Assembly (NCBI GenBank): GCA_036867785.1
Contig: CP145428.1
Span: 62,001-126,000 of the forward strand
Direction: 5' to 3'
From: Plasmodiophora brassicae
Taxonomy: Eukaryota > Endomyxa: Phytomyxea > Phytomyxea > Plasmodiophorida
DNA: 64,000 nt
A program made the position numbers and the translations under genes. Of this stretch, positions 33,538 through 44,100 are shown in pieces. Every line of letters starts with the position of its first letter. Position 1 is the stretch's first letter. The notes beneath the pieces are model-generated. The model did not search any database. It was not told the origin of the DNA and worked only from the letters and a program-made list of their open reading frames with translations.

Positions 33538-34902
33538 TTAATTAGCAGCGGGCGAGACACGTATCGCCGTCTTGGCATGACCAGGGGACGCGCCATCGGC
33601 CCGTTTAAGTATACGTCGGATCGTCAGAAAGCGGTCGATGGCGGATGGTCTCGGGCGAAACGTTGTCAGCAGCGCCGAGCCTGCCACCCATCCCACAACC
33701 TGACTTGCACCGTATGCGATCAGGAAACTGGCCGGGGACGTATTCTGGGCCGCTAGAACGGCGACTTGAGACACGAGCGTCAACGTGGCCATCACCCAGG
33801 TGGCACACAACCCGCGTGCCACCGCACGTCGTCGTTCGGCCACTGCATCACCACCACCACCGAACCGGGTTTGGCTATGCAGCTGTCGAACCGTCCAGAA
33901 GATGCCCCATCCCTGTTTCAACGTGTAGAGCATGCCATGGGACGCGAAGAGCAGGTAGGTTGCGACCACACCGAAAGGGATCACCTGCGTGCCGGTCGCA
34001 ATGCCAACAAGGATGCACAGAGTGGCCGCTATCGAAAGGCCAATAATGGACCCGCAGTGATAGAATCTTGACAGCCACCGATCTTGCCCTTGTGCGTCCA
34101 TGGTTTGTGTTCCGATAACGGTCACGACGGTACGAGCCACTGCAACCAAAGGGAAATCGGCATAGGCGAAGAAGATGAGAGCAGGAAAGCTGAGGCCTTG
34201 CTCGTGGAACCAGGCGAGGTTGGCGGCCCGCGTCCCTCTCACCGCGTATCCTAGGACGCAAAACAAGAGGGTGACGATGGCCAGCCAAGGCGGTCTGCGA
34301 AACCTCCAGGAGGCATCGACTACGAATTGCAGGATCCGGACCAGGTACAACATGGCGAGGAAAAAGTATGCAACGGCGACGATGCTGAAGGCAGCCATTG
34401 TTTGAAAGCTTCGCAAAGTACGTGCAGCCGGGTTCTGCTCCAACGCGGGCACGTCGTTCACCATGGTGACCGTGTCGGAAGAGGAGACCGTCCCAATGTC
34501 GTCGACGGCGACCATGATGGGCAGAGCAGCGAATGCGCCGGGCTGCGGGACCCAGTACGACCACGCCAGCATCTCCAAGATCGTCCGCAGCAGATCGGAC
34601 GGGTCGGCGTATAGCACGAGGCCCGCGCATCCGTTCCCGTGGCAGGCGTTTGCCCAGTCGGCGACATTGACGGTAACGGTGGTCACTTGCACGAACACGA
34701 TACGGCCATTGGATACCGCATGGCTTATCATCGACGCTTGCACGACGTCAACGCCAGCAGCCGAAACGTTGAACGCCGCGTTGCCCCCGGCGAATCCATA
34801 GCTAGTCACAGACCGGACTTGCCCATCGCCAGACCGAATCGTCAGCGCACACGACGAGGCCCATGACACGGCGGCAATCGCTGCCACCAGCGAGCCCATC
34901 AT
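33538..34902 (-). CDS. Seven-transmembrane protein with PA-like N-domain, copy B
   Basis: 454 residues, intronless. Signal peptide MMGSLVAAIAAVSWASSCA, soluble domain with VTTVTVNVADWANACHGNGC, then seven hydrophobic segments in the same order as copy A. Conserved blocks are LLRTILEMLAWSYWVPQPGA, LAWFHEQG, GTQVIPFGVVATYLLFASHG, LAAQNTSP and GSALLTTFRPRPSAIDRF. The pair is clearly diverged at the residue level yet colinear, and the coding sequence is fully open, so both are likely functional. The C-terminal tail is basic and short. Orientation is opposite to copy A. No family name can be given. Confidence 0.75.
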   Translation of the reverse strand: MMGSLVAAIAAVSWASSCALTIRSGDGQVRSVTSYGFAGGNAAFNVSAAGVDVVQASMISHAVSNGRIVFVQVTTVTVNVADWANACHGNGCAGLVLYADPSDLLRTILEMLAWSYWVPQPGAFAALPIMVAVDDIGTVSSSDTVTMVNDVPALEQNPAARTLRSFQTMAAFSIVAVAYFFLAMLYLVRILQFVVDASWRFRRPPWLAIVTLLFCVLGYAVRGTRAANLAWFHEQGLSFPALIFFAYADFPLVAVARTVVTVIGTQTMDAQGQDRWLSRFYHCGSIIGLSIAATLCILVGIATGTQVIPFGVVATYLLFASHGMLYTLKQGWGIFWTVRQLHSQTRFGGGGDAVAERRRAVARGLCATWVMATLTLVSQVAVLAAQNTSPASFLIAYGASQVVGWVAGSALLTTFRPRPSAIDRFLTIRRILKRADGASPGHAKTAIRVSPAAN

Positions 34903-35100
34903 GGTTCAATTTCTTAAAAGCTCTGTAGGTAGATCGAGCAGTTGGTACCCCGGGGCCTTGTCCGATCGGGCCGACATGAGGCAGCAGTACTAGTACTGCC
35001 GGAAATGCGCCAATGAAGGGAATCGTTGGCTGACGCCTCGGGTCTGTGTTTCTAAACGAGTTGCTTGGCGTCGCGGCGGAATGCCTCGAGTGAGGTCTGC
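34903..35100. promoter_or_regulatory. Intergenic region upstream of copy B and of the poly-G run
   Basis: About 200 bases between the 7TM start and the poly-G tract. It would be a divergent promoter if the assembly is right. TBCCD1 appears to lack its N-terminal coding part here, so the true context may be missing. Confidence 0.3.
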
Positions 35101-35129
35101 GGGGGGGGGGGGGGGGGGGGGGGGGGGGG
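35101..35129 (+). repeat. 29-nt poly-G homopolymer
   Basis: An unbroken run of 29 G, preceded by TCTGC and followed by TGCATGCAG. It sits exactly where the first part of TBCCD1 should be. A run like this either forms a stable G-quadruplex in vivo or marks a sequencing or assembly fault. Confidence 0.95.
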
Positions 35130-35132
35130 TGC

Positions 35133-36158
35133 ATGCAGCTCAGCACAGCGGCGGCGGAGTCCGTGGCGCAGATGGGGGCCGACGACACTGGCCGCATCGT
35201 CTTCGACGGCGTTGTCAACGGCAGCCGCCACGTCGCCCCGGGGCGCTCGTCGTCGTCGATCGACATCGTCGCCTGCACCGATGCCGTGTTCTACATTGTC
35301 GGCGTCGTCGCCGACCGCGTCGTCGTTCGCGACTGTCGCAATTGCCGGGTCGTGGTCGGATGCTGCCTCGGCGAGGTCCTCGTCGAGTCGTGCCAGCTGG
35401 TGACCGTGTCGGCCGTCACGCGCTCGCTGTCCATCGCGTCCGTTGTACCCATGCGATGATCGCCATCGCCCTGACGCTGGGCCTGCGCAGGACGTCAGTC
35501 TCCTGCACCCTGTTCGCGCTCTGCAGGGAGCCTATCGCAGTGCAGGCCGACTGCCGCAACGTCGCCGTCGGGCCGTTCAACGCGCCGTTCGATGGGTCCG
35601 ACGACATTGTTCAAAGATAGGCTCCGCGATCCGCGGCTCTGCGACGCGTCTGACCCGGGCGCCACGTTCCCGGCTGTGCTGCAGGACGCCGCCTCGCTTC
35701 GCTACGTCGTCGCCGGGTCCACGGACGCGTCGCCCACCGATGTCGTCCGCCCCGTCGACCCCGCCGAGTTCATCATGGCCCCGGTCCCGATCGGGCATCC
35801 GCCCCCGTCGCCGTTCCCGTTGCCCGACGCCTACCAGCAAGGTGACGCCTACTCACACACACACACGAACAGGAAGTCATGTGTGGTACTGAACACACCA
35901 CACACAGCGTTGTCCGTCAGGGAGTCGCGATGGAGGTCACTGCTGGCCCGCCTGAACGATCCCAGCGTGCCCCGCGCCGACCTGGCCCAGGCCAGGGCCC
36001 AGGTCGACACCCAGTTTCGGGTACGTCGTCCAGCGCTCGTCTTCTTCCGTCGTCTGACTGACCAACGCCCCCCCTGGGCCTAGAAATGGCTGGAAGCGTC
36101 GGGCGAGATCACGTTCCTCGAGGCGCTCCACCAGAACCGGTACCGCGTCGTATCGTGA
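35133..36158 (+). CDS. TBCCD1: TBCC domain-containing protein 1 homologue, N-terminus missing
   Basis: The TBCC beta-helix is clear: VVVRDCRNCRVVVGCCLGEVLVESCQ-style rungs, SAVTRSLSIAS, CTLFALCREPIAV, VAVGPFNAPF, then VVRPVDPAEFIMAPVPIG and a C-terminal helix ending KWLEASGEITFLEALHQNRY. TBCCD1 proteins anchor basal bodies and position centrosomes and the Golgi. Exons: 35133-35441, 35491 to about 35600, about 35620-35841, 35908-36020, 36084-36158; the last three junctions are in phase. The second exon's homologous frame is offset from both neighbours, so two single-base frame problems flank it: either sequence errors or real lesions. The first coding base lies 4 nt after the poly-G run and the roughly 200 N-terminal residues usual for the family are absent. 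AATAAATAA at 36217 could serve as polyadenylation signal. Confidence 0.75.
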
Positions 36159-36239
36159 AGGGGCTGGGCGACCGCGCCCCTGAAGGTGTACGATATCGCT
36201 CGTCCGTGCGCCCCGAATAAATAAGACGCCGGGCAACGG

Positions 36240-38971
36240 CTAGAACCAGCCGGATCGTTGCTTTGCGGCCAGGCGGCGCGCGTTCGCCGCGAAGTCGTTG
36301 GCGGCGCTGGCCAGGTTCTGGCTCTTGTCGGCGGTCTCCTGCAGCGCCTCCAGGTTCTCGCGCGCCTTGCTCGTCATCGAGGAGAACGCGTCCGCGTCGC
36401 TGCCGCGCGTCGCCTGCCGGGCCTGGGCTGCGGCGGGCGGCGGCGGACGCGTCTCCGCGAACAGATCGCAGACGGACGACCCCTTGATCGCCTTCGAGAT
36501 GGACGCCAGGAAGTTGCTGTGCTTCGCGTCGACATTGCTGGACCCGGCGGCTGTTGTCCCCGTGCTGACCACGGGCGCCTGAATCCGACGCAACGCGTCC
36601 ATGAACAGCATCGCGGTGACCACTTCACCCGACGACGACCTCCACGTCAGGCGCCCATCGCTTGTGACGCAACACGCTGCCAGCTCATCGTCCCTGCACG
36701 CCAAGCGCCAGGTGAGCATCAACGCAACGTCCGGATTGGTCAACTGCCTGGCCTACGGGATGTCACCGGGCAGGTCAGCCTCGAGGAGGACGGTAGACAG
36801 GTCCATCAGTCGTCGGATCTGCAGGCACCGACAGGCGAGCACCAGCGCGACGCACGATGCGGACGACTTGTTCTCCATCGGCTGGGAGATGATGAAGCAC
36901 GACACGATGGGATCGGGCAGCGATACGTGTGCCTGGAACGCAAAGGAATCGGGTGCCGGCGACGGTCGACTCGGACGGTCAAACCTACAATGGTTTCGCA
37001 TTCCCATCGCGGGCCATGGCGCCCGATCTGCCTCACGTCGAGCGACGACCCGCACGCTGTCACGATGTACCTTGGCGAGATGTAGATCGACCGGGACTTG
37101 TCGTCCGTTCGCACACAGGGGATCGGGTTGCCCTCCAGGTCAACGACGCCGGCAACGACAAGCGCTGGTTCGCGATTGCCGGTCGTCGTATCGGAGCGCG
37201 ATGACAGCCCGTCCGTATCGTCGTCCTGATCGTTGTGGCCGGCGACGCCCGCGATCGACTCAAGCGAGGCGTTCAGCGGTACGCCTTCGTTGGCGTCCAC
37301 GGCGACAACCAGGTTGGACGAGAGGCCGACCAGTAGCACAGGTCGCAGTGGGGTGCCGTCGGACGCGATGTCGCCTGTGGACGACACGTTCTCGATCTGG
37401 CAGAAGTGTATCGCGCCCACGCGGAGCATCTCGCCGGCGAACCCGTGCAGGAAGAGGACCTGCGACGTTCGCGCATCGATCAAGCTGACCGTCATGCCCG
37501 TGTCCACTGCAGCGACGCGGCCCAGAACGGAGCAGAGCGCGACGATCGAGACGGGCCGGGCGTGAACGTGCACGCCCAGGGTCTGGACGGCGTCATGCAG
37601 CACGACAACGAGCCCGTTCGAGAACCCAACGGCGAGGTCGTCCGTCGCCGGATACGCAGCGATCGCCGACGGTTCGGCACCATGCGCCAGGTCCTGCACA
37701 CTGATCGAGCGCAGGTGATGTGCGGCGAACGGCGACGTGACGTCCCAGATGACGACCTCGCGGGGCGACGACGACGCACCGGACGTAACGAGAACGCAGT
37801 GGCGAACACCGAACGGCACGCTGGGCGACGCTGACGACGAGCACGCCGTGAACACGTTCGCCATGGCGAAATCATCGGCGATGACGGTGGACCGCGTCGT
37901 CGGCCACGACGCGATCGGGGAGACGAACACGGACCCGGACGAGGTCGCGCAGAGCAGGCGATCGTCGTCGTCGATGATCGCAAATCGGGACACGTCGCCG
38001 ACCGACCGTCCAGCCGCCGCCTCCAGCGACTCGCCGGCGAACATCGACAGCGCCGACGCGGACAGGACGACAAGGCGCCCATCCGGAAGCCATTGCAGGT
38101 CGACGATGTCCTCGCCGACCTCGAGCGTGCCCACGGGCGCGCCCTTGGAGGACCAGACGTAGATGCGGCCTGCCGACCCGCCCGCTGCGACCCGCTTCCC
38201 GCCGTCAATCGCGACGCCAGCGACGTCGTGCGGGCAGGCCAGCCACTGCGTCCGCTGCCGGGAACGCAGGTTCCAGAGCAGGATCGCCCCGGTCGAGTAC
38301 GCGACCGCCAGCAGCTCCTGACCGTCATGTGCGATCGCGCTGACGGACAGGTTCCTCACCGCGTCGTCGTACGACCGGCGTCGCTGAAGCTGCCGGGCCA
38401 GCGGTTCCGTCAGCGAGATGGCGGGGCGGGCCTCGGGGACGGCGCCCGGGATGACGTACGCGGACAGGCGCCCGCCGGCCGCCGCATCGAGCACGTCCAC
38501 GTTGCCGGCGTCGCCGGCCGCATGCAGGATGAACCGGGACGCGTAGGACGACGAGCACGACAGGTCGACGGAGGCGATGGACGACAGTCGGCAGGACGTC
38601 CGCCAGTTCCAGACCTCCACGACGGGCGGGTCGAGGCCGACGACCAGGCGGTTGCCCGCCAGGGCGTGCAGGGCGACGACAGCAGCAGCGTCGCTGTTGC
38701 GAAGCGTCACCGTCGGTTGCCGTTGCGACGCGTCGCCGATGACGACGAGGCCGGTGGCGGTGCCGCAGGCGAACAGACCGCCGCCGCCGCCCAGGCCGAC
38801 CAGCGCCGTGATGCACCGGCCGACGCCGGCCCGGCCGACCGGCGCGAACACGACATCGGACCGGTGCAGGTCGCACGCCACGAACGACGACGGCACGGCG
38901 TCGTCGTCGTCGTCGTCGTCGTCCGCCGCCGCCGCCGCCGGCCGCCGCCGACGCCCGACGCTGTTCCCCAT
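36240..38971 (-). CDS. Tomosyn/LGL family protein (WD40 repeats, C-terminal R-SNARE motif)
   Basis: Three exons: 36989-38971, 36757-36932, 36240-36693, phases consistent, 870 residues. The N-terminal 780 residues are degenerate WD40 blades (for example LLAVAYSTGAILLWNLRS, VAAGGSAGRIYVWSSKGAPV, REVVIWDVTSPF, DLAVGFSNGLVVVLHD) that form the two propellers of tomosyn/lethal-giant-larvae proteins. The last 60 residues (MTSKARENLEALQETADKSQ ... RRLAAKQRSGWF) are an R-SNARE coiled coil with no membrane anchor, ending in an aromatic pair as tomosyns do. Such proteins occupy Qa/Qbc SNAREs and restrain exocytosis. An Arg lies within one residue of the expected zero-layer position. Start: ATG at 38971, followed by MGNS, a possible N-myristoylation context, and a poly-Asp run. 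Confidence 0.88.
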
Positions 38972-39195
38972 CTCAACCCATCCAAAACACGAATGGCGGA
39001 TGGCAGCAGCAGGGCAGCGCGGGGTTACGTATTGCTGTTGTCGCCAAGTGGCGAATGGACGGGTCGCCGTCGTGTTTTTGGGGTGTGGGGGACGACGACG
39101 ACGCCCCGCGTCGAATCATAGATGGGCGGCGGCGGCGCTGACGTGGCCCGCGCAGTCCGCGCATCGCCGTCACATTCAGCGCGAGACGCGGGTCG
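38972..39195. promoter_or_regulatory. Divergent promoter region, tomosyn and UBC6 genes
   Basis: These 224 bases separate two divergent start codons. I see no distinct element. Confidence 0.35.
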
Positions 39196-40205
39196 ATGTC
39201 GTCGCCGCCGTCGAGTGCGTCGCGTTCGCGTGTCCCCCGGCCGTGTGTGCGCGCGCTGATATCGTTTCGTCCAGGGGTGGGGCAGTCCGGGGCGGTCAAG
39301 CGCATCCTGCAGGAGATACGCGAGATGCGGCAGGCCGGGTCGGGCGATTTCGTGGCGGCGCCGCTCGACGACAACATGTTCGACTGGCACTTCACGATAC
39401 GCGGGCCGCGTGACACCGAGTTCGAGGGCGGCATCTACCACGGCCGTATCGTCCTGTCCGTCGTCTCGTATGCGGCCGTCGAAACAGCACCGTCGCTGAT
39501 TGTTCGGGATCACCCAGGCCGAGCGACTACCCGTTCAAACCGCCCGACCTGATGCTGCTAACGGTACCGTGCATCGGCGCGTGCCCCGTGCGGCGCCACA
39601 CTCACGTCGCTGCGCAGCCGTCCGGGCGATTCGAAACGGGCAAGAAGATCTGTCTGAGCATCAGCGGGTTCCACCCCGAGTTCTGGCAGGTACGCGTACT
39701 GTCCCTGACTGACTGTTTCGGCACAACCGTGTTCTAATCGTCGCCGCAGCCATCGTGGAGCATTCGTACGGTTCTGGTCGCGTTGATCGCGTTCCTGCCC
39801 ACGGACCCGCAGGGGGCCATCGGGTCGCTGGAGTACAGCAAGGAGGAGAGGCGGGCCTTCGCGGCACAGTCAACCTCGTGGAAGTGCCCCGTCTGTGGCG
39901 TCGTCAATGCCGATCATTTCAGTACGCAACAGGCGCCGAACCTGGAACAACGGCCGATCCCCGACACGGAACGGCAGGTTGCAGATCAGCACGAACCAGC
40001 TGCAGAGCAGCAACGGGCCAGTGTTGCCGAGCACGTTGCTCCTGCTGAACAGACGCCTAGACAGGAAGAGTCGCCCAGGACACAAGCGCCAACCACCGCT
40101 CATCAGGCGTCGAGTGCGTCCGGCAGCGACGTGCTGTGGTCAGCGATCACGCTGACCTTGTTCATCTCCATCCTGGCCATATTAATTAAGAAAATAGTCG
40201 TGTAA
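39196..40205 (+). CDS. UBC6: Tail-anchored ubiquitin-conjugating enzyme, UBC6/UBE2J family
   Basis: Four exons: 39196-39455, 39518-39563, 39618-39689, 39750-40205; phases agree, 277 residues. It transfers ubiquitin at the ER membrane in ER-associated degradation. The UBC fold reads AVKRILQEIREM, PLDDNMFDWHFTIRGP, EGGIYHGRIVL, then PSDYPFKPPDLMLLT, SGRFETGKKICLSISGFHP (active Cys in KKICLSI), WSIRTVLVALIAFLPTDPQG and AIGSLEYSKEERRAFA. The UBE2J-type LSISGFHP insert after the Cys is diagnostic. A CPVCG pair follows, then a Gln/Glu/Pro-rich linker and a C-terminal hydrophobic anchor (LWSAITLTLFISILAILIKK). The true start may differ: the first 25 residues are not conserved and an extra intron ending near 39279 is possible. 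Confidence 0.92.
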
Positions 40206-40435
40206 CACGTCCCACCGCACACCGATGGCAGCAAACGCGTCACGAACGTCACCTTCCGACGAATCTGACTGTCCTACCGTACCCGCGAAGTGCTTAAGAT
40301 ATCTGCCGATATTGGAGGCTTCCCGAGCGACCAGCAGGGCTGCCTGTGACGTCATTATCCCAACGACAAAAGGATCGGCTGTTCAAGCGGTACGTCCCCT
40401 CGTCCTCAACATATCAATCTTCCTCCGATATTGCC

Positions 40436-40508
40436 ATTCCCATGTTCTCACGTCGATGAATGGGGCTCCCCGGTTGAAGCGTCACTTATTTGAGGGGTAC
40501 GGCTGGAG
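40436..40508 (+). pseudogene. Scrap of a RAP-domain gene
   Basis: About 70 bases match the RAP domain of the gene at 46473-48513 (region 48350-48420): both encode VLTSMNGA-RLKRHL-E-(H/Y)GW with only scattered base differences. Sequence on both sides is unrelated to the RAP gene, so this is a small dispersed copy. Confidence 0.7.
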
Positions 40509-41315
40509 GGGAACCTGGACTGCCACAAGGTTTGCTTCTCACTGGGAACCAGTCGGCTCCAAACTGGAGCCACATGGGAGACAGGGTATCCCGGATGGCG
40601 GAAGCCACTCAGCCACAGCAATTCCAGCACACAGGCCCAGCAATTACATTCAGTCAAGATCCGCTCAGCGTTTAGAACCAGTGGGGCCCGTTTCGAGGCA
40701 ATTGTTTGTGGTGCCGATCTCGAAGTGCGTGGCGCACGTCGTTTCGTCGCCCGTCGGCCGCCGAATGAAGCCGTCTGTCAGCCATGGCGGCCGGGACTCC
40801 CCGCCGTCCGTCGACAGGGCGCTGGTTCCGACGCTTCTCAGAACGTATTTCTTGGGCGCATGCGTGAATGGGGTTGCCAGCATCGACTCGCTGCAATCAG
40901 GGGTTAATAGCTCCCGTCACGCTGATTCCCAGCGTCGCAAAGGGGCATCGGAGAGCATTGCAACGCCTCGATGCTTTCGAGCTCAACTTGATGTATTGTT
41001 ATGGTTCCTCCGTATTCGACGCCGTCAGTGGATGTATCAGAAACGTCTGGTGCATATCTGCCGTCAATAATATGGTAAGGAAATCAATCTGTAGCAAGGC
41101 GATCGCAATGGCGTTTCTGAGCTTTCGAATGGCAGGCAATAGACTACGTTGAGTTATGTGCCACCAGCTGCACCAGCCAGAATGGCAAGCGGGATGCCTT
41201 GGACGATCCGCGCACCGGTCTGTGAAAATATCACGGGGCGTTCATGTTCGCGTCCCCGGAAGTCCAACGCCTTGTCAGTATATTGAACGTTCTGCATTCA
41301 AAAACCCTGAATGAC

Positions 41316-41481
41316 GCCACGTTCGAGACTTTCGCGAACGCATTGCATGACAAGCGTGGCATGACCTGGAACGGAATGGGGGTTCCAGCCAGGCGTTTCG
41401 GCTCACGCCTTTCTGTAACCCATTCCGTTCCAGGCCATGCCACGCTTGTCATGCAATGCTCGCGAAAGTCTCGAACGTGGC
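41316..41481. repeat. Inverted duplication (foldback), about 62-bp arms
   Basis: The left arm 41316-41379 and right arm 41420-41481 are reverse complements with a few mismatches (for example GACCTGG against GGCCTGG) and a spacer of about 40 bases. The left arm encodes the piece TFETFANALHDKRGMTWNG, so a coding fragment has been copied in reverse. Confidence 0.85.
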
Positions 41482-41572
41482 CCGAAACGCCTGGGTGTGC
41501 TGGGTTCCGCAAATCACGAACACTTTGTCAGGTGGATAACTCCGGTCGTCTTATCACTGACCTTCGATCTAT

Positions 41573-42760
41573 ATGCTGCTACAGTTGTCTAATATCTACG
41601 AGGACTTGGTTGAAACGCTGGACTCACTATCTCGCGATGAAAGGCCATGTGACTCGCGGTCGCTCAATCAGCTCCGCGCTGACGTACGCCTCAAGGACGA
41701 TGATGACACTCGGCGTCGCATGGCATCAGGGAATGCCGACGATCGGGGTGGATTTCGCGGCCCTGGCTCTGACGTGTATTCCGTCGGCCTCCTCTCAAGT
41801 TTCGGACATCGGTCCAACTATGTGCATGATCCGATCCATGCCGTTTGCTTGTGGGTAACTCGCCCGCTGTTCAAGGCAATTGAGTATTACGGCTCCGGCA
41901 CTTCGTTGTACAATGCGGAGGTAAGCATGCGTGCGCGTTCTGTGTTCGAATCAAGATTGTTCCTAACACGTTACTGCAGGACGAGAAACTATTTGGTCGC
42001 GAAAGCGGACCCGTTCCTGTCTGGGCTTGGCCTAATAACACTGCCTTTCCAGCAAAAGTGAAATCGGGCGGTAAATGGTCTTCTCCTTGCTGTCGAACTC
42101 GACGTTGTTCTGAAGAAACTGACTTGGGTATCGGGAGGGCCTTCGAAAGCAAAGAACCCCTTGTTATCTTCTTGGTGGGAGGCGGCGGACTCTCTGGTTT
42201 GGGTGGGAGACCTCGGCATCGGTCTCTGGTGGTCGATTGTTGCCAGAATTCTTCTTCAGTCCCGCCCAGATTCTCCTATTGTTCCCATCTGGGTGGCGAT
42301 TTTCCAGTTTCTCCATGCGCTATCGACATTGCTGACGAAGACGTTCGTCAAGAGCGATCTGGATTCTGTGATCAAGGCGTTTAGTGATGCAATGGCGTAC
42401 CTGGAATCAGTCATACCGTCGTCGCTGTTGACAATTTCGATGCACTCGCTTGTTCACTTGCCTGATATCATCAAACGATGGGGGCCATTGGTCGGATGCG
42501 TTTGGACCTGGCCAATTGAGCGATGGGTTTACTTCATGAAAGATGTCTTGCAGTCTACCATATCGGGGACAATTGCTATTGCTCAGTCCTTGCAGATGGT
42601 CCAGGGCGCTACTTTCCTGCGAAGCGATTTCCGTCTGCAGTACTCACTCAGGAACAGGAAATGTTTTGTTGTTCCGCGGGACGACACCAGGTTCTCGTTC
42701 CGCGGGACGAATCCCGCTTGTCGTCCCGCGAAATTAATCCTACTATTAATCAATGAGCGC
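41573..42760 (+). mobile_element. CACTA/EnSpm-like DNA transposon remnant (Tnp2/DUF4218-like coding region)
   Basis: A mostly open transposase region in two or three pieces. A GT-AG intron near 41922-41980 joins AIEYYGSGTSLYNAE to DEKLFGRESGPVPVWAWP. The downstream frame holds SMHSLVHLPDIIKRWGPLVG and CVWTWPIERWVYFMKDVLQS, the His-Leu-Pro and Glu-Arg signature of the DUF4218 domain that accompanies Tnp2 transposases. The catalytic Tnp2 domain itself was not recognised upstream, and one frame change lies near 42090, so the copy is probably dead. After 42660 the frame runs into short repeats of TTCCGCGGGACGA in direct and inverted order (42676-42733), which could be sub-terminal repeats. A second, older fragment of this family lies at 29945-30355. 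Confidence 0.5.
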
Positions 42761-42837
42761 GGAGTTGCCTGTACTGTACGCCTGTACGTGCAGTCCGCCA
42801 CGGCCCACCCAGCTGCGGACCGCGCCGTCCGCAAACA

Positions 42838-44100
42838 GTGTGCGTCGTAGAGCGACCGGGTGTCAGGGTGACAGCAATGGCTAATGACGATGAGATCGTC
42901 CACTGGTTTCTGGCGAACCGCATCTCGGCTGAACAGCGAGCGAGTTACCTCAGCGTTCAAGGCTCGGACGTTGATGTTCCGGAGATCGATACTTGCGAAA
43001 TAGGCGATCCAAAGGACATCGACGTAGGTACAACAAGACAGCGTGCACCCGCCAACAGTCGAAGATCCCATTTCCATTCCGATGATGGTGAAATGGGGGA
43101 CGACCCGGATTATTCCGATGGCGACGCCACCTGGGTTCCGGCACCAGCCATGGCCTTCGACAGTACTCATGTCGAGTTGAAACTTTTTCTGGAAACCTAC
43201 GCCAGGAAACTGCCTGTCATGTCAGTAACTCTTCCATTCCGTTGTTCGGCGTCGAATGAAATTTGCTCTTCGTCTCAGAACAACGTCCAGTTCAAAGCTT
43301 TTGCAACAAAGGAACGCTCCGTCAAATTGTTTGGCCACGATGGTGCGTGGGCGCGAGGTCGGTCCCTCGTTGTAGTCGATAACCGTATTGATAACCCCAA
43401 CTATTTCCCTCAGGCCACGCATACTGCAATTTTAAGGAGCCAGGCAAGAAAAAAGTTCGAACCATTCGAACAACTTGCACGCTCAGAATTCCTTTCACGT
43501 ACGACGTAAAGCAACGCAAGTACGTCGTGAAGGACGCCAACTTTTGTCTCGACCACAACCACCCAGTGGAACTTCCGTCGAGTAATGGCGTTCGTGTCAC
43601 CCATCAACGTGACCTGACCAAGGAACAAGCGTCCGCAATTCTTGCGCTGGGCAAATATTCCCTTCCGTTCCCAATGGTATATCGTTTTACGTTTGATCTG
43701 CGCAACTGGTTTTAATGACGGGAGTTTAGGTTGTTAAGATGCTTGCTGATCAGTTTCCTGATGTCACATTTGGAAGACCTGTATTGCATCGAATGCTGAG
43801 AACGGGAAAGCTGCGGGCTTTCGGAGGCGACCCAAATGCTATGAATCTTCTGGCAAAATTGGGAGAACACTATCGAGAGGAAGGAGGGGTGTTTGAATTC
43901 GATATTGACATCGATTGTCGCCTACAGGAAATTTGGTTGGCTCGTCCTCAAGGACTGCAGTTCGCGGCAATGTATAATGATGTCGTATAACTCGATGGTG
44001 GTGCCAAGATGAATGCTTACGGTTTCACGTTTCTTCCTGCAACAGTCATTGACTGTTTGGGTATGTTTTCTGTGCCCTGGTTTTCACCTCACCGAATAAT
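42838..44100 (+). mobile_element. MULE/FAR1-like transposase remnant
   Basis: The first frame (42838-43509) begins with an acidic N-terminal region and then FLETYARKLPVMSV and KLFGHDGAWARGR, like the FAR1/WRKY-GCM1 DNA-binding domain of Mutator-like elements. It resumes as CLDHNHPVELPSSNG (the C-H-N-H zinc knuckle), RDLTKEQASAILALG, and then NDVV-LDGGAKMNAYGFTFLPATVID, which resembles the MULE DDE core around its first Asp. At least three interruptions separate these blocks, including a stop before the LDGGAK block at 43988 that the inverted copy at 44133-44300 does not share. The element is therefore inactive. Coding traces may continue to about 44600 after the rearranged segment. Confidence 0.55.

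Larger units (their letters stand above)
40206..41572. other. Accessory DNA with gene scraps, no supported gene
   Basis: About 1.4 kb. It contains a RAP-gene scrap (40436-40508) and a foldback (41316-41481). An open frame on the plus strand (40225-41070) is long but mixes this scrap with unrelated sequence and has no recognisable fold, so I do not call it a gene. A short piece at 41244-41390 may be the 5' part of the transposase remnant that follows. Confidence 0.4.

Noticed and set aside
35065-35403. Gly-rich protein reading through the poly-G run
   Set aside because: The glycine run is only the homopolymer; the frame then diverges from the TBCC domain, which is read in another frame starting after the run.
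36258-39121. Plus-strand frames antisense to tomosyn
   Set aside because: The minus strand gives WD40 blades and an R-SNARE with phased introns; the plus frames are compositional shadows.
40225-41070. 281-residue plus-strand frame
   Set aside because: It joins a RAP scrap to unrelated sequence, shows no fold or splice structure, and ends in AT-rich DNA; chance openness is likelier.
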